Source: CBDCXF01 sp965223755 (lineage in GTDB: Bacteria; Acidobacteriota; Thermoanaerobaculia; Multivoradales; JAHEKO01). From it: a stretch of 64,000 nt of DNA. The notes beneath the pieces were generated by a model, which searched no databases, was not told the origin of the DNA, and saw only the letters and a list, made by a program, of their open reading frames with translations. The number at the start of each line of letters is the position of its first letter. Within the stretch, counting starts at the first letter, position 1. Location of the stretch: positions 1,240,001 through 1,304,000 of the forward strand of contig CBDCXF010000001.1 of assembly GCA_965223755.1 (NCBI GenBank), read 5' to 3'. A program made the translations under genes and the position numbers. Of the stretch, positions 50,110 through 59,394 are shown in pieces.

Positions 50110-52445
50110 CCGCGTCGCGCCTCGTCCCACTCTTCGAAGAAATCCGCCTTGACCAAGACCTCACGCGGCTTGGATCCCTGTGGCGGACCGAGCAAGCCAT
50201 CGCGCTCCATCATGTCGATGAGGCGAGCGGCGCGGGAGAAACCGATGCGCATGCGCCTTTGCAGAAAGCTAGCCGACGCCATACCTTCGGCAACCACCAG
50301 TCGCGCCGCATCGTCGTAGAGAGCATCGTATTCGTCACTTCCACCGCCGCCCGCGGTCGCGCGCTCTTCGGGTGGAGCTTCCAGAACCGACAGATCCAGT
50401 TCCGGAGTGCCCTGACGTTTGAGCCAGCGAATCAACGACGCCGTTTCCTGCTCGCTGATGTAGGCGCCGTGAACCCGTTGCGAACGGGAACTGGTCGGCG
50501 GCATGAACAGCGCGTCACCTCGCCCCAGCAATTGCTCCGCGCCGGCCTGATCCAGGATGGTCCGTGAGTCGATGCGCGTGGTGGTGGCGTAGGCGATACG
50601 GCAGGGGAAGTTCGCCTTGATGGTTCCAGTGAGAACGTCGACTGACGGCCTCTGTGTCGCAATGATGAGATGGATACCGACCGCACGTGCCATCTGTGCC
50701 AGGCGTGCAATCGCAGCCTCGACCTCGGAAGACGCGACCATCATCAGATCCGCCAGCTCGTCGATTACAATGACGTAGTACGGCAGTGGTTGCAGCTCTT
50801 CGATCTCTTTGTCCTCACTCTCATCGTCGTTGAGGGCGAGGCGTTTCTGCACCTCAGGATCGAGCACCGCTTTGTTGTACTGGCCGATCGAACGGACGTG
50901 AATCTCGGCTAGCAGGCGATAGCGACGCTCCATCTCGGACACCGCCCACCGCAGCGCATTGGCCGCTTTTTTGGGGTCGACCACGACTTCGGTCTTGAGG
51001 TGTGGGATATCGGCGTAAACGCCGAGCTCTACGCGCTTGGGATCGATGAAAATGAACTGCACTTCATCGCGCGTCGCCTTGAGCAGGATCGAGGTGATCA
51101 TGCTCTGCAACCCCACGCTCTTGCCGGCGCCGGTCGCTCCAGCGACCAACAAGTGCGGCATCGTCGCAAGATCTGCATAAAACGGCTCGCCATGCATATT
51201 GACGCCGATCGCCATGGTCAGCTTGGAATGAGCTGCTTGAAACTCCTCGCGCTGCAGCAAGTAGCCGAGTTGAATCGTCGAGCGCGAATCGTTGGGCACC
51301 TCAATGCCGAGCGTGGAGCGCCCCGGCAGTCGATCGATGCGCACGGAATCGGCTTTCAGTGCCAACGCCAAGTCGTCTTGCAGATTGACAATTTGGCTCA
51401 CTTTCACCCCAGGCGCGGGTTGGAATTCGAACACCGTGATCACCGGTCCAGGCGCGATTCCTTCGACCGTCCCTTCAACCCCAAATTCAGCGCAGCGCTG
51501 GCGGATGACCTCGCCCAGCCGCACCAACTCGTTTTCTTCGATCGCTGCGACCGGGGCATCGGTCACCAGCAGGTCGGCGGGCGGTAGGGCGGTCTTGCCT
51601 TTCTTGCCCTTCGGGAACGAGATCTCTTTCTGGGTCTTGGTCGGCTTTTTGACGTCCTGAGACCCCGCGATGCGGCGTACGCCGAAGCTCCCCTCGCCGG
51701 TCTTTTCGGTGACACGTAGCGGCAGATCCACTTTCTCAGGCCTGGCCTTCTCACGCCGCTCGCGCGCACGCTTGACCTGCTTGTCGACAACCTTGCGGCG
51801 AGCTTTGGCTTTGGCCCGCCGTTCTTTGCGGCGAGTCACGCCCATGTTGACGCCGTCGGCGACAGACTTGGCTTGCCGTCCCCAACGCCCCGCCACTTCA
51901 CTCATCGTCGATTGCACTAACAGCGCGACGGCGATGGCAACCCCAGCGACGAAGGCAACCAGCGATCCGATGTAGCCGATGCGAGGTTCAGCGAAGGACG
52001 ACAAGATCTTGCCGATGGCGCCACCGATGGGAATCTCGATGCCGCGCCAACTCAGTGTGCCGAGCACCAAGGCCAGCAACGCCGGCAGAAAAACCAGCAG
52101 GGCGAGGACGCCAAAGCCGCGACCGAAAACCGGCTCGAAGCGGTGGCGCCGCAGACGCCGAAACCCCGCCAAAACCATGAGCAAGGGAGTCGCCACAACG
52201 GTAACGCCGAAAAGGCCGAATGCGACTGCCGCGATGTTGGCCCCCAAGGTGCCGATGGCATTGCGCACGCCCTCGACCTCCTCGCTGGTGCGAAACAACA
52301 AACTCGGGTCATGCGGGTAGTAAGTGGCAAAAGCGATCGCCAGCAGCAGACCGAACGCCAGCAGCAAGATACCCAGGACCTCTTGCCCCTTACCCGGCGC
52401 GAGGCGAGATTGAGTCGGTTTCTTGACCGTCGAAGTTCTTGACAT
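50097..52445 (-). CDS. ftsK: DNA translocase FtsK
   Basis: A 782-residue FtsK/SpoIIIE pump that moves chromosome ends through the closing septum. Four hydrophobic helices at the N-terminus are followed by a short, very basic linker (RRKERRAKAKARRKVV), the alpha/beta motor with Walker A VAGATGAGKSVGLQSM and Walker B YYVIVIDELADLMMV, and a winged-helix gamma domain (ASASFLQRRMRIGFSRAAR) that reads KOPS sites. The linker is much shorter than in E. coli. I chose ATG 52445; a GTG at 52454 is three codons upstream. Its 3' end is tandemly duplicated. Confidence 0.96.
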   Translation of the reverse strand: MSRTSTVKKPTQSRLAPGKGQEVLGILLLAFGLLLAIAFATYYPHDPSLLFRTSEEVEGVRNAIGTLGANIAAVAFGLFGVTVVATPLLMVLAGFRRLRRHRFEPVFGRGFGVLALLVFLPALLALVLGTLSWRGIEIPIGGAIGKILSSFAEPRIGYIGSLVAFVAGVAIAVALLVQSTMSEVAGRWGRQAKSVADGVNMGVTRRKERRAKAKARRKVVDKQVKRARERREKARPEKVDLPLRVTEKTGEGSFGVRRIAGSQDVKKPTKTQKEISFPKGKKGKTALPPADLLVTDAPVAAIEENELVRLGEVIRQRCAEFGVEGTVEGIAPGPVITVFEFQPAPGVKVSQIVNLQDDLALALKADSVRIDRLPGRSTLGIEVPNDSRSTIQLGYLLQREEFQAAHSKLTMAIGVNMHGEPFYADLATMPHLLVAGATGAGKSVGLQSMITSILLKATRDEVQFIFIDPKRVELGVYADIPHLKTEVVVDPKKAANALRWAVSEMERRYRLLAEIHVRSIGQYNKAVLDPEVQKRLALNDDESEDKEIEELQPLPYYVIVIDELADLMMVASSEVEAAIARLAQMARAVGIHLIIATQRPSVDVLTGTIKANFPCRIAYATTTRIDSRTILDQAGAEQLLGRGDALFMPPTSSRSQRVHGAYISEQETASLIRWLKRQGTPELDLSVLEAPPEERATAGGGGSDEYDALYDDAARLVVAEGMASASFLQRRMRIGFSRAARLIDMMERDGLLGPPQGSKPREVLVKADFFEEWDEARRGVEG

Positions 52446-52586
52446 GGCAATCACAAAGCTGTCACAGGGGCCACGTCGGCGAAACCATGGTCACCCGCGG
52501 TTAACTCTAGCAGTGCCTAACTCTTACACGGATCGGCCGCCATGTGGCCAAAGCGAGGTCCGCGGAGCGAGCGTCCGCCGGTATTT

Positions 52587-53372
52587 TCAGTGGAGCGACT
52601 CGGCCAGCGAGCGGAAGTCGTCCACCGACAGCTCTTCCGCTCGCGACGTCAGACTTTTGCCTTTCGCTTCGAGCCAGGACTGCACCTGCCGTTTGTCCCA
52701 ATGCGGCGACAGAGCGTTGACCAGAGTCTTGCGGCGTTGGGAAAAGGCTTGCGATACCAACGACACCAGCTCATCGTAATTTGCGTCCGAACCCAGTGAG
52801 CGCGGACGCAGCCCAACGAAGGCGCTATCGACTCGCGGTGGCGGCCGAAAGCTGCCGGGCTTGACGATCCCGAGGATTTCCACTTCGGCCCACCAGATGG
52901 CGATCAGGCTGAGCAGTCCGTAGTCCTTCGATCCCGGTCGGGCGACCAGGCGGTCGGCAACTTCTCGTTGCACCAGGAACGCCATGCGCCCCTGGCGACC
53001 GCATTCGAGCAAGGTCCGAATGATCGGAGTTGCCACGTTGTAGGGCAAATTGCCGACGACGGGCCAGTGACTGGGTACCGCTTGCCAGCCGAACAAAGTG
53101 GCATCCGCCGCCAGCCAATGAACTCGATCGCTACGATCCAACGAATGGCGCGCTCGAACCAGCCAATGAAGATCGACGTCGAAGGCGAACGGCCGCTTGC
53201 CGGCGGCGACCAAGGCCTCAGTCAGCACGCCCCCTCCAGTACCGATCTCCACCACGGCTTCGGATTCGGTGCGAATGAACTCAATCACCGGCCGGCAGAG
53301 GTGGGTCCCAATCAAATGATGCTGTCCAAGGCCCTTCTTGAGACGAGGGCGCTGCAGGGTGGGGCCGGTCAC
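52587..53372 (-). CDS. rsmA: 16S rRNA adenine dimethyltransferase
   Basis: RsmA/KsgA dimethylates two adenines near the 3' end of 16S rRNA. The 261-residue protein has KKGLGQHHLIG (normally GQNFL), the SAM site VEIGTGGGVLTEALVAAG, the catalytic motif GNLPYNVATPII and FRPPPRVDSAFV. The GQNFL change to GQHHL is unusual but the rest is intact. It lies upstream of ftsK on the same strand and divergent from moxR. Confidence 0.93.
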   Translation of the reverse strand: MTGPTLQRPRLKKGLGQHHLIGTHLCRPVIEFIRTESEAVVEIGTGGGVLTEALVAAGKRPFAFDVDLHWLVRARHSLDRSDRVHWLAADATLFGWQAVPSHWPVVGNLPYNVATPIIRTLLECGRQGRMAFLVQREVADRLVARPGSKDYGLLSLIAIWWAEVEILGIVKPGSFRPPPRVDSAFVGLRPRSLGSDANYDELVSLVSQAFSQRRKTLVNALSPHWDKRQVQSWLEAKGKSLTSRAEELSVDDFRSLAESLH

Positions 53373-53422
53373 CGCACAACGCTATCAGCCAGGACGCCGT
53401 TTTGGCGCCCGTAGCGCGGTTG

Positions 53423-53449
53423 TTGGCAACAGAAAGACAGCTATATAAT
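53423..53449 (+). promoter_or_regulatory. Sigma-70-type promoter of the moxR-bat operon
   Basis: A perfect TATAAT (53444-53449) follows TTGGCA (53423-53428, 15-base spacer) or the overlapping TTGTTG (53420-53425, 18-base spacer). It lies in a locally AT-rich stretch of the 247-base gap before moxR, leaving a leader of about 160 bases in which I see no gene. Confidence 0.6.
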
Positions 53450-53619
53450 TTATTGAATTTAAACGACTTAAAAGTCATCCGCTCAATATCGAAGAGCGGC
53501 AACCCAACGGCACCGAGATTGCACAAATTGCTGCGGCGGCGAGGTGCGCCTTCGGGTGAGTTGCGCCGACGCCCGCTACGGACAGCCAACAGCGGGTAAT
53601 TGAAAGCGAGGAATCGAAC

Positions 53620-54633
53620 ATGGAACTCAATCCCCAACTCTCTGAATCGGCACCCCCTCCTCCGGCGGCTGAGGACTTTTCGGCCGAGATCGAAGTCGTC
53701 AAGCGGCTGGAGCAGGAGGTTCGCAAGGTCATCGTCGGCCAGACTTACCTGGTCGATCGCATGTTGGTCGGCTTGTTGACCCACGGCCACATGTTGATCG
53801 AGGGAGTGCCCGGCTTGGCCAAGACTCTCGCCGTCAAGACCATGGCCGAGGCCCTCGATGTCGACTTTGGCCGCGTTCAATTCACCCCAGACCTGCTGCC
53901 AGCCGACCTCGTTGGTACCCAGATTTTTGATCCGTCCAGCGGTGAATTCCATCCCCGTCGCGGCCCCCTGTTCACCAACCTGCTGCTCGCTGACGAAATC
54001 AACCGCGCCCCTGCGAAGGTGCAGTCGGCTTTGCTGCAAGCGATGGAAGAGCGGCAAGTCACCATCGGCGACTCCACTTTCACCCTCGAAGAACCATTCA
54101 TGGTCCTAGCGACCCAGAACCCGATCGAGCAAGAGGGCACCTATCCCCTTGCAGAAGCCCAGGTCGACCGCTTCATGCTCAAACTCAAAATCGAGTACCC
54201 GACTCGCGAAGAGGAGGCAGAAATCCTCGACCGCATGATGGTCGAGCGCGAGTTCGACGTTCGCTCGGTGGCTGGCCGCGACGATTTGCTCCGCTTGCGC
54301 TCGGCGGTCGAAAGGGTCTATCTCGACGACAAACTGCGCGGGTACATTCTCGACTTGGTGGCCGCCACTCGGCGGCCCGTCGAGCAGGGTGCCAACGATC
54401 TCGGGCACTTGATCGCCTTCGGCGCTTCGCCACGTGCGACCCTGTTTCTCGCTCGAGCCGCCAAAGCGTCAGCACTCCTTGCCGGCCGCAGCTACGTGAT
54501 TCCGGAGGACGTCAAAAACATAGCCCGAGATGTCCTGCGCCATCGGATCATTCCGACATTTGAAGCCGAAGCCGAGGAGGTCAGCAGTGATGACCTCGTC
54601 GACCGGCTGCTTGACTTGATCGAGATCCCTTAA
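53620..54633 (+). CDS. MoxR-family AAA+ ATPase
   Basis: A 337-residue MoxR ATPase. Walker A is EGVPGLAKTLAVKT, Walker B LLLADEINRAPAKVQSALL, sensor 1 VLATQNPIEQEGTYPL, and LAEAQVDRFMLKLKI holds the arginine-finger region. MoxR proteins act as chaperones that insert metal or cofactors, or remodel VWA-domain partners. It heads the operon of VWA and Bat genes behind a clear promoter, so those are its likely clients. Confidence 0.95.
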   Translation: MELNPQLSESAPPPPAAEDFSAEIEVVKRLEQEVRKVIVGQTYLVDRMLVGLLTHGHMLIEGVPGLAKTLAVKTMAEALDVDFGRVQFTPDLLPADLVGTQIFDPSSGEFHPRRGPLFTNLLLADEINRAPAKVQSALLQAMEERQVTIGDSTFTLEEPFMVLATQNPIEQEGTYPLAEAQVDRFMLKLKIEYPTREEEAEILDRMMVEREFDVRSVAGRDDLLRLRSAVERVYLDDKLRGYILDLVAATRRPVEQGANDLGHLIAFGASPRATLFLARAAKASALLAGRSYVIPEDVKNIARDVLRHRIIPTFEAEAEEVSSDDLVDRLLDLIEIP

Positions 54634-54660
54634 ACGACCGACGCCGAGAGTTCCGTCCAA

Positions 54661-55557
54661 GTGGCCGAGAAAAACACCGCCAAGATTTCATCGGATCTGC
54701 TGGCCAAAGTCCGGCGCATCGAGCTGACGACCAACCGCCTGGTCGATCAGGGCTTGGCTGGCGAGTACCACTCGGCCTTCCGTGGCCGCGGCATGGAATT
54801 TTCCGAGGTGCGCACCTACAACCCGGGCGACGATGTCCGCAACATCGACTGGAATGTCACCGCGCGCATGGGCACGCCGTTCGTCAAACAGTTCATTGAA
54901 GAACGCGATCTAACGGTGTTCTTGGTGGTCGACTGCTCCGGCAGCTTGTCTTTTGGCTCGCGAGCCATTCTCAAGCGCGAATTGGCGGCCGAGATCTCGG
55001 CGCTCCTGGCCTTTGCTGCAATTCGCAATCAAGATCGCGTCGGCGCCGCCTTGGTGAGCGACGGAGTGGACGAGTTTTTGCCGCCGGACCGGCGCCGCAA
55101 TCACGTCCTTCGCTTGGTGCGCGAACTACTCACCAACCCGGCCGGCGGGGAAACGGACTTACAAACCGGGCTCGACCAGGTGCTGCGCACGCTCGATCGC
55201 AAGAGCGTTCTCTTCCTGGTCTCGGATTTCATTGATGTAGAAGTCGGTAGCGCCTTGGCGGCGGCCGCCCTCCGCCACGATGTTGTGGCCATCGAGATTT
55301 TTGATCCCAAGGACCACCAACCGCCCTCGACCAGGTTCCCCGTGCTGGTCGTGGATGCCGAGACGGGCCGCCAATCGATGGTTTCCGGCAAGCGCTTCGG
55401 CCGTCGCCTCGCCGAAGCTCGTGCGGCGGACCGAGACGCCTGGTCGGACCGCTTTCGCAAGTTGGGCATCGATCACCTGACCCTGCGCACCGATCGCCCT
55501 TACCTGCAGGCGCTGTTGCGCTTCTTCGAGAAGCGGAGGCGAAGGTTGGCGCGATGA
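54661..55557 (+). CDS. DUF58 domain protein
   Basis: A 298-residue DUF58 protein from GTG 54661. The family signature YNPGDDVRNIDWNVTAR is followed by a VWA-like fold with VVDCSGSLSFGS. It is soluble, with no membrane segment. DUF58 genes sit beside moxR in most genomes and the products are presumed MoxR partners in the membrane-linked VWA complex. It overlaps the next start by four bases. Confidence 0.92.
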   Translation: MAEKNTAKISSDLLAKVRRIELTTNRLVDQGLAGEYHSAFRGRGMEFSEVRTYNPGDDVRNIDWNVTARMGTPFVKQFIEERDLTVFLVVDCSGSLSFGSRAILKRELAAEISALLAFAAIRNQDRVGAALVSDGVDEFLPPDRRRNHVLRLVRELLTNPAGGETDLQTGLDQVLRTLDRKSVLFLVSDFIDVEVGSALAAAALRHDVVAIEIFDPKDHQPPSTRFPVLVVDAETGRQSMVSGKRFGRRLAEARAADRDAWSDRFRKLGIDHLTLRTDRPYLQALLRFFEKRRRRLAR

Positions 55558-56597
55558 GGACCCCAACCGCCATCGCGATGTTGTTGGGCGCTTACCTGGT
55601 CAGCCCGATCCAAGCGAGCGAAGTGCGCATGCAAGTAGCCGAAGAGGGCCCGTTCACCGTTGGCGACGCGGTTCGCGTTCTTGTCGAAGTGGATCTGGAC
55701 CCCGGCGAGCGAGTCGCAACCCCCGACTGGGCCGGCAGTTGGCTGCAGCCGTCAACGGCCCAAGCTGCCGCTGCCGAGCCAACCGAGGGAGCTGAAACCG
55801 ACACCAACGAGACCCTGCCTCTACCCGAGATCGTCTCTACCACCGCACCGGTCGTCGCCGCCGGAGACGCGGGCTCGACCTGGACACAAATCATCACCCT
55901 GCGCTCTTTTCGACCGGGAGCGGTCACCCTTCCAGCACCGGAAATCGGCATCGACACCGGTGATGGTGTGCACACCATCGCGGGCGAAACCATCGGTTGG
56001 CAGGTGGAGTCAGTCTTGCCCACGGACCGCCAGGTTTCGTTGCAACCCCCTGCCCCGCTGCGCGACGTTTCCATCGGAAGAACGTTTTGGATCACCGCCA
56101 CGGTATTCCTCATTGCTGCGTTAGCTACTGCCTGGTTCGCCCATCGAGCCGGTGCCTTCGGCTCCGAGACTGCGAGTCATCGCGTGCGCGACCCGCTCAC
56201 CGCCTTGCGCATCGCTTTGCGCTCTCTTGACCCTAAGCAACCGGCCGAATCGCACATCGGCCTCAGTTCTTCACTTCGGGACTACCTCGACCAACGGGCT
56301 GGAGTTCGCGGCCGCGAACACACCACGTCCGAGATCTACCGAGATCTAAAGCAACTTCCAGTGTCCGACAACTCGACCCAGGAAGTGCGCAAGTTGCTCA
56401 CCGACTGCGATCGCGTCAAGTTCGGTCGTCATTCAGCGTCACCGTCAATCTTGACCGAACGAGTACGACGGACTCAGACCATCGCCGAAGAGATCGACGC
56501 CCGCCTGGCCGCGGAGGAGCTCTCTGCCGAAGCGCGCCGAGCTGCAAAGCAACAAAAAGCCAGTGCCGAGGGGGCAGACGCGGAGAACGCGGCATGA
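55554..56597 (+). CDS. Bat-operon membrane protein with BatD-like ectodomain
   Basis: A 347-residue protein with a signal peptide (IAMLLGAYLVSPIQA), an Ig-like periplasmic domain (GPFTVGDAVRVLVEVDL), one membrane helix (FWITATVFLIAALATAWFAH) and a cytoplasmic helical tail (LSSSLRDYLDQRAGVRG, TTSEIYRDLKQL). The plan matches the C-terminal half of BatD at 59395 in small form, so it may be an ancient duplicate or a DUF4381-type protein. ATGA overlap with the DUF58 gene and with the VWA gene downstream ties it into the complex. Confidence 0.7.
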   Translation: MRTPTAIAMLLGAYLVSPIQASEVRMQVAEEGPFTVGDAVRVLVEVDLDPGERVATPDWAGSWLQPSTAQAAAAEPTEGAETDTNETLPLPEIVSTTAPVVAAGDAGSTWTQIITLRSFRPGAVTLPAPEIGIDTGDGVHTIAGETIGWQVESVLPTDRQVSLQPPAPLRDVSIGRTFWITATVFLIAALATAWFAHRAGAFGSETASHRVRDPLTALRIALRSLDPKQPAESHIGLSSSLRDYLDQRAGVRGREHTTSEIYRDLKQLPVSDNSTQEVRKLLTDCDRVKFGRHSASPSILTERVRRTQTIAEEIDARLAAEELSAEARRAAKQQKASAEGADAENAA

Positions 56598-57586
56598 ACC
56601 TGTTTCGCTTCGCCGAGCCCGGATGGCTGGCAGCGTTGGTTGTGCTTCCCTTCCTCTGGTGGTGGATGCGCGGGAGCCGGAAGCCGGCAGCGTTGCGCTA
56701 CTCCCGCCTGCCGGAAAGCAAGACTTCGTCGATCCGTGTGCACTGGTCGCGAATCGCCCGCATCCTGGCCTTCGCGCTGATCGTCGCCGCATTGGCGAGG
56801 CCGCAACGGGGCATGGAGTGGGAAGAGAGCCTGACCGAAGGCATCGATATCCAAGTCGTTCTCGATGTCTCCGGCAGCATGGCCGCTGAGGACTTCAAGC
56901 CACGCAACCGTCTCCACGTCGCACAGGGAGTGGTCAAGGACTTCATTGACAAACGCCCCAGCGACCGCATCGGACTGGTGGCTTTCTCAGGGGTCGCGGT
57001 GACCGAGTCACCCTTGACCACCGATCGGCGCTTGTTGGCGGAGTTGGTTGATGGGCTGGACCTGTTCAAACTTCCGGACGGCACCGCCATCGGCGTGGCG
57101 TTGGCCACGGCAACCAACCGCCTCAAAGAGAGTGAAGCCAAGTCCCGCGTCATCATCCTGGTTACCGACGGCGGCAACAATGCCGGCGCCATCGATCCCG
57201 GAGCTGCGACGGCGATTTGCGCTGGACTCGGCATCCGCGTCTACACCATCGGCGTCGGTCGCGACGGCAAGGTCACCGTGCCCATGCCCCGCATCAATCC
57301 GCGCACCGGACGCGAAGAGTTCGTGCGCACTTTGCTCGACGTCGAGGTCGATGAAGAACTCCTGCGCAACATCGCTGAAGGCACCGACGGCAAGTACTTT
57401 GCCGCGACCGACCCCAAAGCGCTGCAGAACGTCTTCTCCGAGATCGACGAACTCGAACGCACGCCGATTCAGACTCGGCGCATGTCCAAGTATCGCGAAT
57501 CGTTTGCGCCGCTGGTCTTGGGTGCGTTGGCGCTGCTCGGGCTACCCACTCTGCTGGCGCCGCTGGGCTGGAGCGTCGAACCATGA
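56594..57586 (+). CDS. batA: BatA-like VWA membrane protein
   Basis: A 330-residue VWA protein held by helices at both ends (WLAALVVLPFLWWWM and PLVLGALALLGLPTLL). The metal-ion-dependent adhesion site is intact: VLDVSGSMAAEDF, then the Thr of ESPLTTDRR and the Asp of LVTDGGNNAGA. BatA-type proteins are MoxR partners named for aerotolerance in Bacteroides. The start overlaps the preceding stop. Confidence 0.9.
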   Translation: MNLFRFAEPGWLAALVVLPFLWWWMRGSRKPAALRYSRLPESKTSSIRVHWSRIARILAFALIVAALARPQRGMEWEESLTEGIDIQVVLDVSGSMAAEDFKPRNRLHVAQGVVKDFIDKRPSDRIGLVAFSGVAVTESPLTTDRRLLAELVDGLDLFKLPDGTAIGVALATATNRLKESEAKSRVIILVTDGGNNAGAIDPGAATAICAGLGIRVYTIGVGRDGKVTVPMPRINPRTGREEFVRTLLDVEVDEELLRNIAEGTDGKYFAATDPKALQNVFSEIDELERTPIQTRRMSKYRESFAPLVLGALALLGLPTLLAPLGWSVEP

Positions 57587-58590
57587 ATTGGGCGATTCCG
57601 GAGCGATTGATTCTGCTGGTATTGGTGCCAGGTCTCTTCATCGCCGGCTGGTGGTGGTGGCTGCGGGCGACTCGCGCCCTATCGATGTGGGCGGGGCGCG
57701 AACAGTGGCGCCGCCTCGGCATCGACGCGGCGCGGCGACGTCTCCTTGTGCGCCTTTGTTTGACCGGGCTCGCAGCCGCCGGTCTGGTCTTGTCGCTCGC
57801 TCGCCCGCGCTGGGGAGAAACCGAACAACAGGTCGAGCGTATGGGCATCGACACAGTCGTCGTTCTGGACTCTTCCGCCTCCATGAACGTTGCCGATGTC
57901 ACTCCGTCACGCCTCGACGTCGCCAAAGCACTGCTGGCCAAGTTGACCCGGGAATTGGACGGGCATCGCTTCGCCATCCTGCAAATGGAAGGCACGGTGC
58001 GCGCCCTGACCCCAATGACCGCCGACCTGGAAGCGGCTCGTTTGGCGGTTGAAACGGTGCGTGTCGCTTCACTCGAACGGCCCGGCACCGACATCGGCTT
58101 GGCGCTGGAGCGCGCAGCAAGACTGTTCCTACCCGGCGAAGAGCGCCATCGCGGCATCCTCTTGATCACCGACGGCGAAGACCACGGCAGCAACTACGAG
58201 GCGGCGCGCAGGAACCTCATCGAGCAGGGAATCGCCGTTCATGTTCTCGCCGTCGGCTCTGCGACCGGTGGCCCGGTGCCGATTCCCGGCGCCGGCGCTG
58301 GCGCCTACAAACAGGACAACCGAGGCCAAGTCGTGGTGTCCAAACTTGAGGGTGAATTGCTCCAAGAACTCGCTCAAAGCACCGCAGGCGTATTCGTCGT
58401 GGTTGAGCGGGCCGGGCAGTCGATCGAACCGATTGTCAGCGCCATCCGCGGCTTGGAGGCCCGATCTTTTGGAAAGGAGACAATCCTGCAACAAAAGGAA
58501 CGGTTTCAGTTGCCGCTAGTCTTATCGCTACTGGCTTTGGCGGCGGCAGCCTTTGTCCACCCCCTGCGATCGGTGGAGGAACGACCGTGA
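57583..58590 (+). CDS. batB: BatB-like VWA membrane protein
   Basis: A 335-residue paralogue of BatA with the same N- and C-terminal helices. The MIDAS is VVLDSSASMNVADV with LITDGEDHGSNYE. The C-terminal helix LPLVLSLLALAAAAFVHPL anchors it. It overlaps both neighbours by four bases. Together with BatA it should form the membrane VWA pair. Confidence 0.9.
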   Translation: MNWAIPERLILLVLVPGLFIAGWWWWLRATRALSMWAGREQWRRLGIDAARRRLLVRLCLTGLAAAGLVLSLARPRWGETEQQVERMGIDTVVVLDSSASMNVADVTPSRLDVAKALLAKLTRELDGHRFAILQMEGTVRALTPMTADLEAARLAVETVRVASLERPGTDIGLALERAARLFLPGEERHRGILLITDGEDHGSNYEAARRNLIEQGIAVHVLAVGSATGGPVPIPGAGAGAYKQDNRGQVVVSKLEGELLQELAQSTAGVFVVVERAGQSIEPIVSAIRGLEARSFGKETILQQKERFQLPLVLSLLALAAAAFVHPLRSVEERP

Positions 58591-59381
58591 ACTGGCGACC
58601 GCACGACGGCGTACTTGTGCTTTGCCTTGTACTCGCGATGCTGGTGACAGTGGATCCTGTCGGGTCGCAAGATGAGATCTCTGCAACCCAACACGATTCT
58701 GAAAACGCGACAGAAGAGAGTGACCCGCCGGCGCTCACCACTCGCTCAGCCTGGCAATTCAATACCCGGGAACGAACCGCAGTGGCGAGAAAAGCTGTCG
58801 CCGACGAACGCATCGAGGATGCGGTTGAAGCGGCGGAGACTGCGAGCGCGTTGCGCCCGAGTGACCCACTGCTGACTTTCAATCAGGGCACCGCACACCT
58901 GCTCGCCGAGAACTCCAACGTAGCGATCGAAGCCCTTGAGAAAGTCGCCAAAGCCGGTGGGAGCACCGCTTCGGACGCCGCCTACAACCTCGGCAATGCC
59001 TACATGAAGGCGCAACAGGTCGACGATGCGATCGACTGGTACGAGGAATCTCTTCGCCGCGACCCTTCGCGCGTCGCCGCCAAGATCAACCTCGAACTGG
59101 CGTTGCAACAACAGCAACAACAGCAACAAGACCAAGAACAGCAGCAACATGGTCCCGACGAACAACAACAGCAGCCACAGCAGGGCAATGAAGAGCAGCA
59201 AGAGCCGGGAGCGGAAGAGCAACAGCAACAGTCTGCCCTACCCCGCTTCCAACCGCGGCCCGACATGACCGCCGAAGAAGCGGCCTCATTGCTGGAGGCC
59301 GTCGAAGAGATGGAACGCCAGGCTAGATCCGAGCAGGAGCCCGACCAACGCCGGGCGGCGCCGGGCAATCGGGATTGGTAA
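58587..59381 (+). CDS. batC: BatC-like TPR protein with polyglutamine tract
   Basis: A 264-residue protein from GTG 58587 with a signal-type hydrophobic start (LVLCLVLAMLVTVDPVG), TPR repeats (AYNLGNAYMKAQQVDDAID, then YEESLRRDPSRVAAKINLEL) and a low-complexity Gln/Glu-rich tail encoded by CAA/CAG runs at about 59104-59230. BatC TPRs are thought to dock the BatA/BatB complex. The Gln tract is unusually long and is likely variable between strains. Confidence 0.87.
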   Translation: MNWRPHDGVLVLCLVLAMLVTVDPVGSQDEISATQHDSENATEESDPPALTTRSAWQFNTRERTAVARKAVADERIEDAVEAAETASALRPSDPLLTFNQGTAHLLAENSNVAIEALEKVAKAGGSTASDAAYNLGNAYMKAQQVDDAIDWYEESLRRDPSRVAAKINLELALQQQQQQQQDQEQQQHGPDEQQQQPQQGNEEQQEPGAEEQQQQSALPRFQPRPDMTAEEAASLLEAVEEMERQARSEQEPDQRRAAPGNRDW

Positions 59382-59394
59382 AGGACCGGGGAAA

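Noticed and set aside
58746..59228. Leucine-rich, membrane-like frame opposite batC
   Set aside because: Produced by the CAA/CAG tract read on the other strand.
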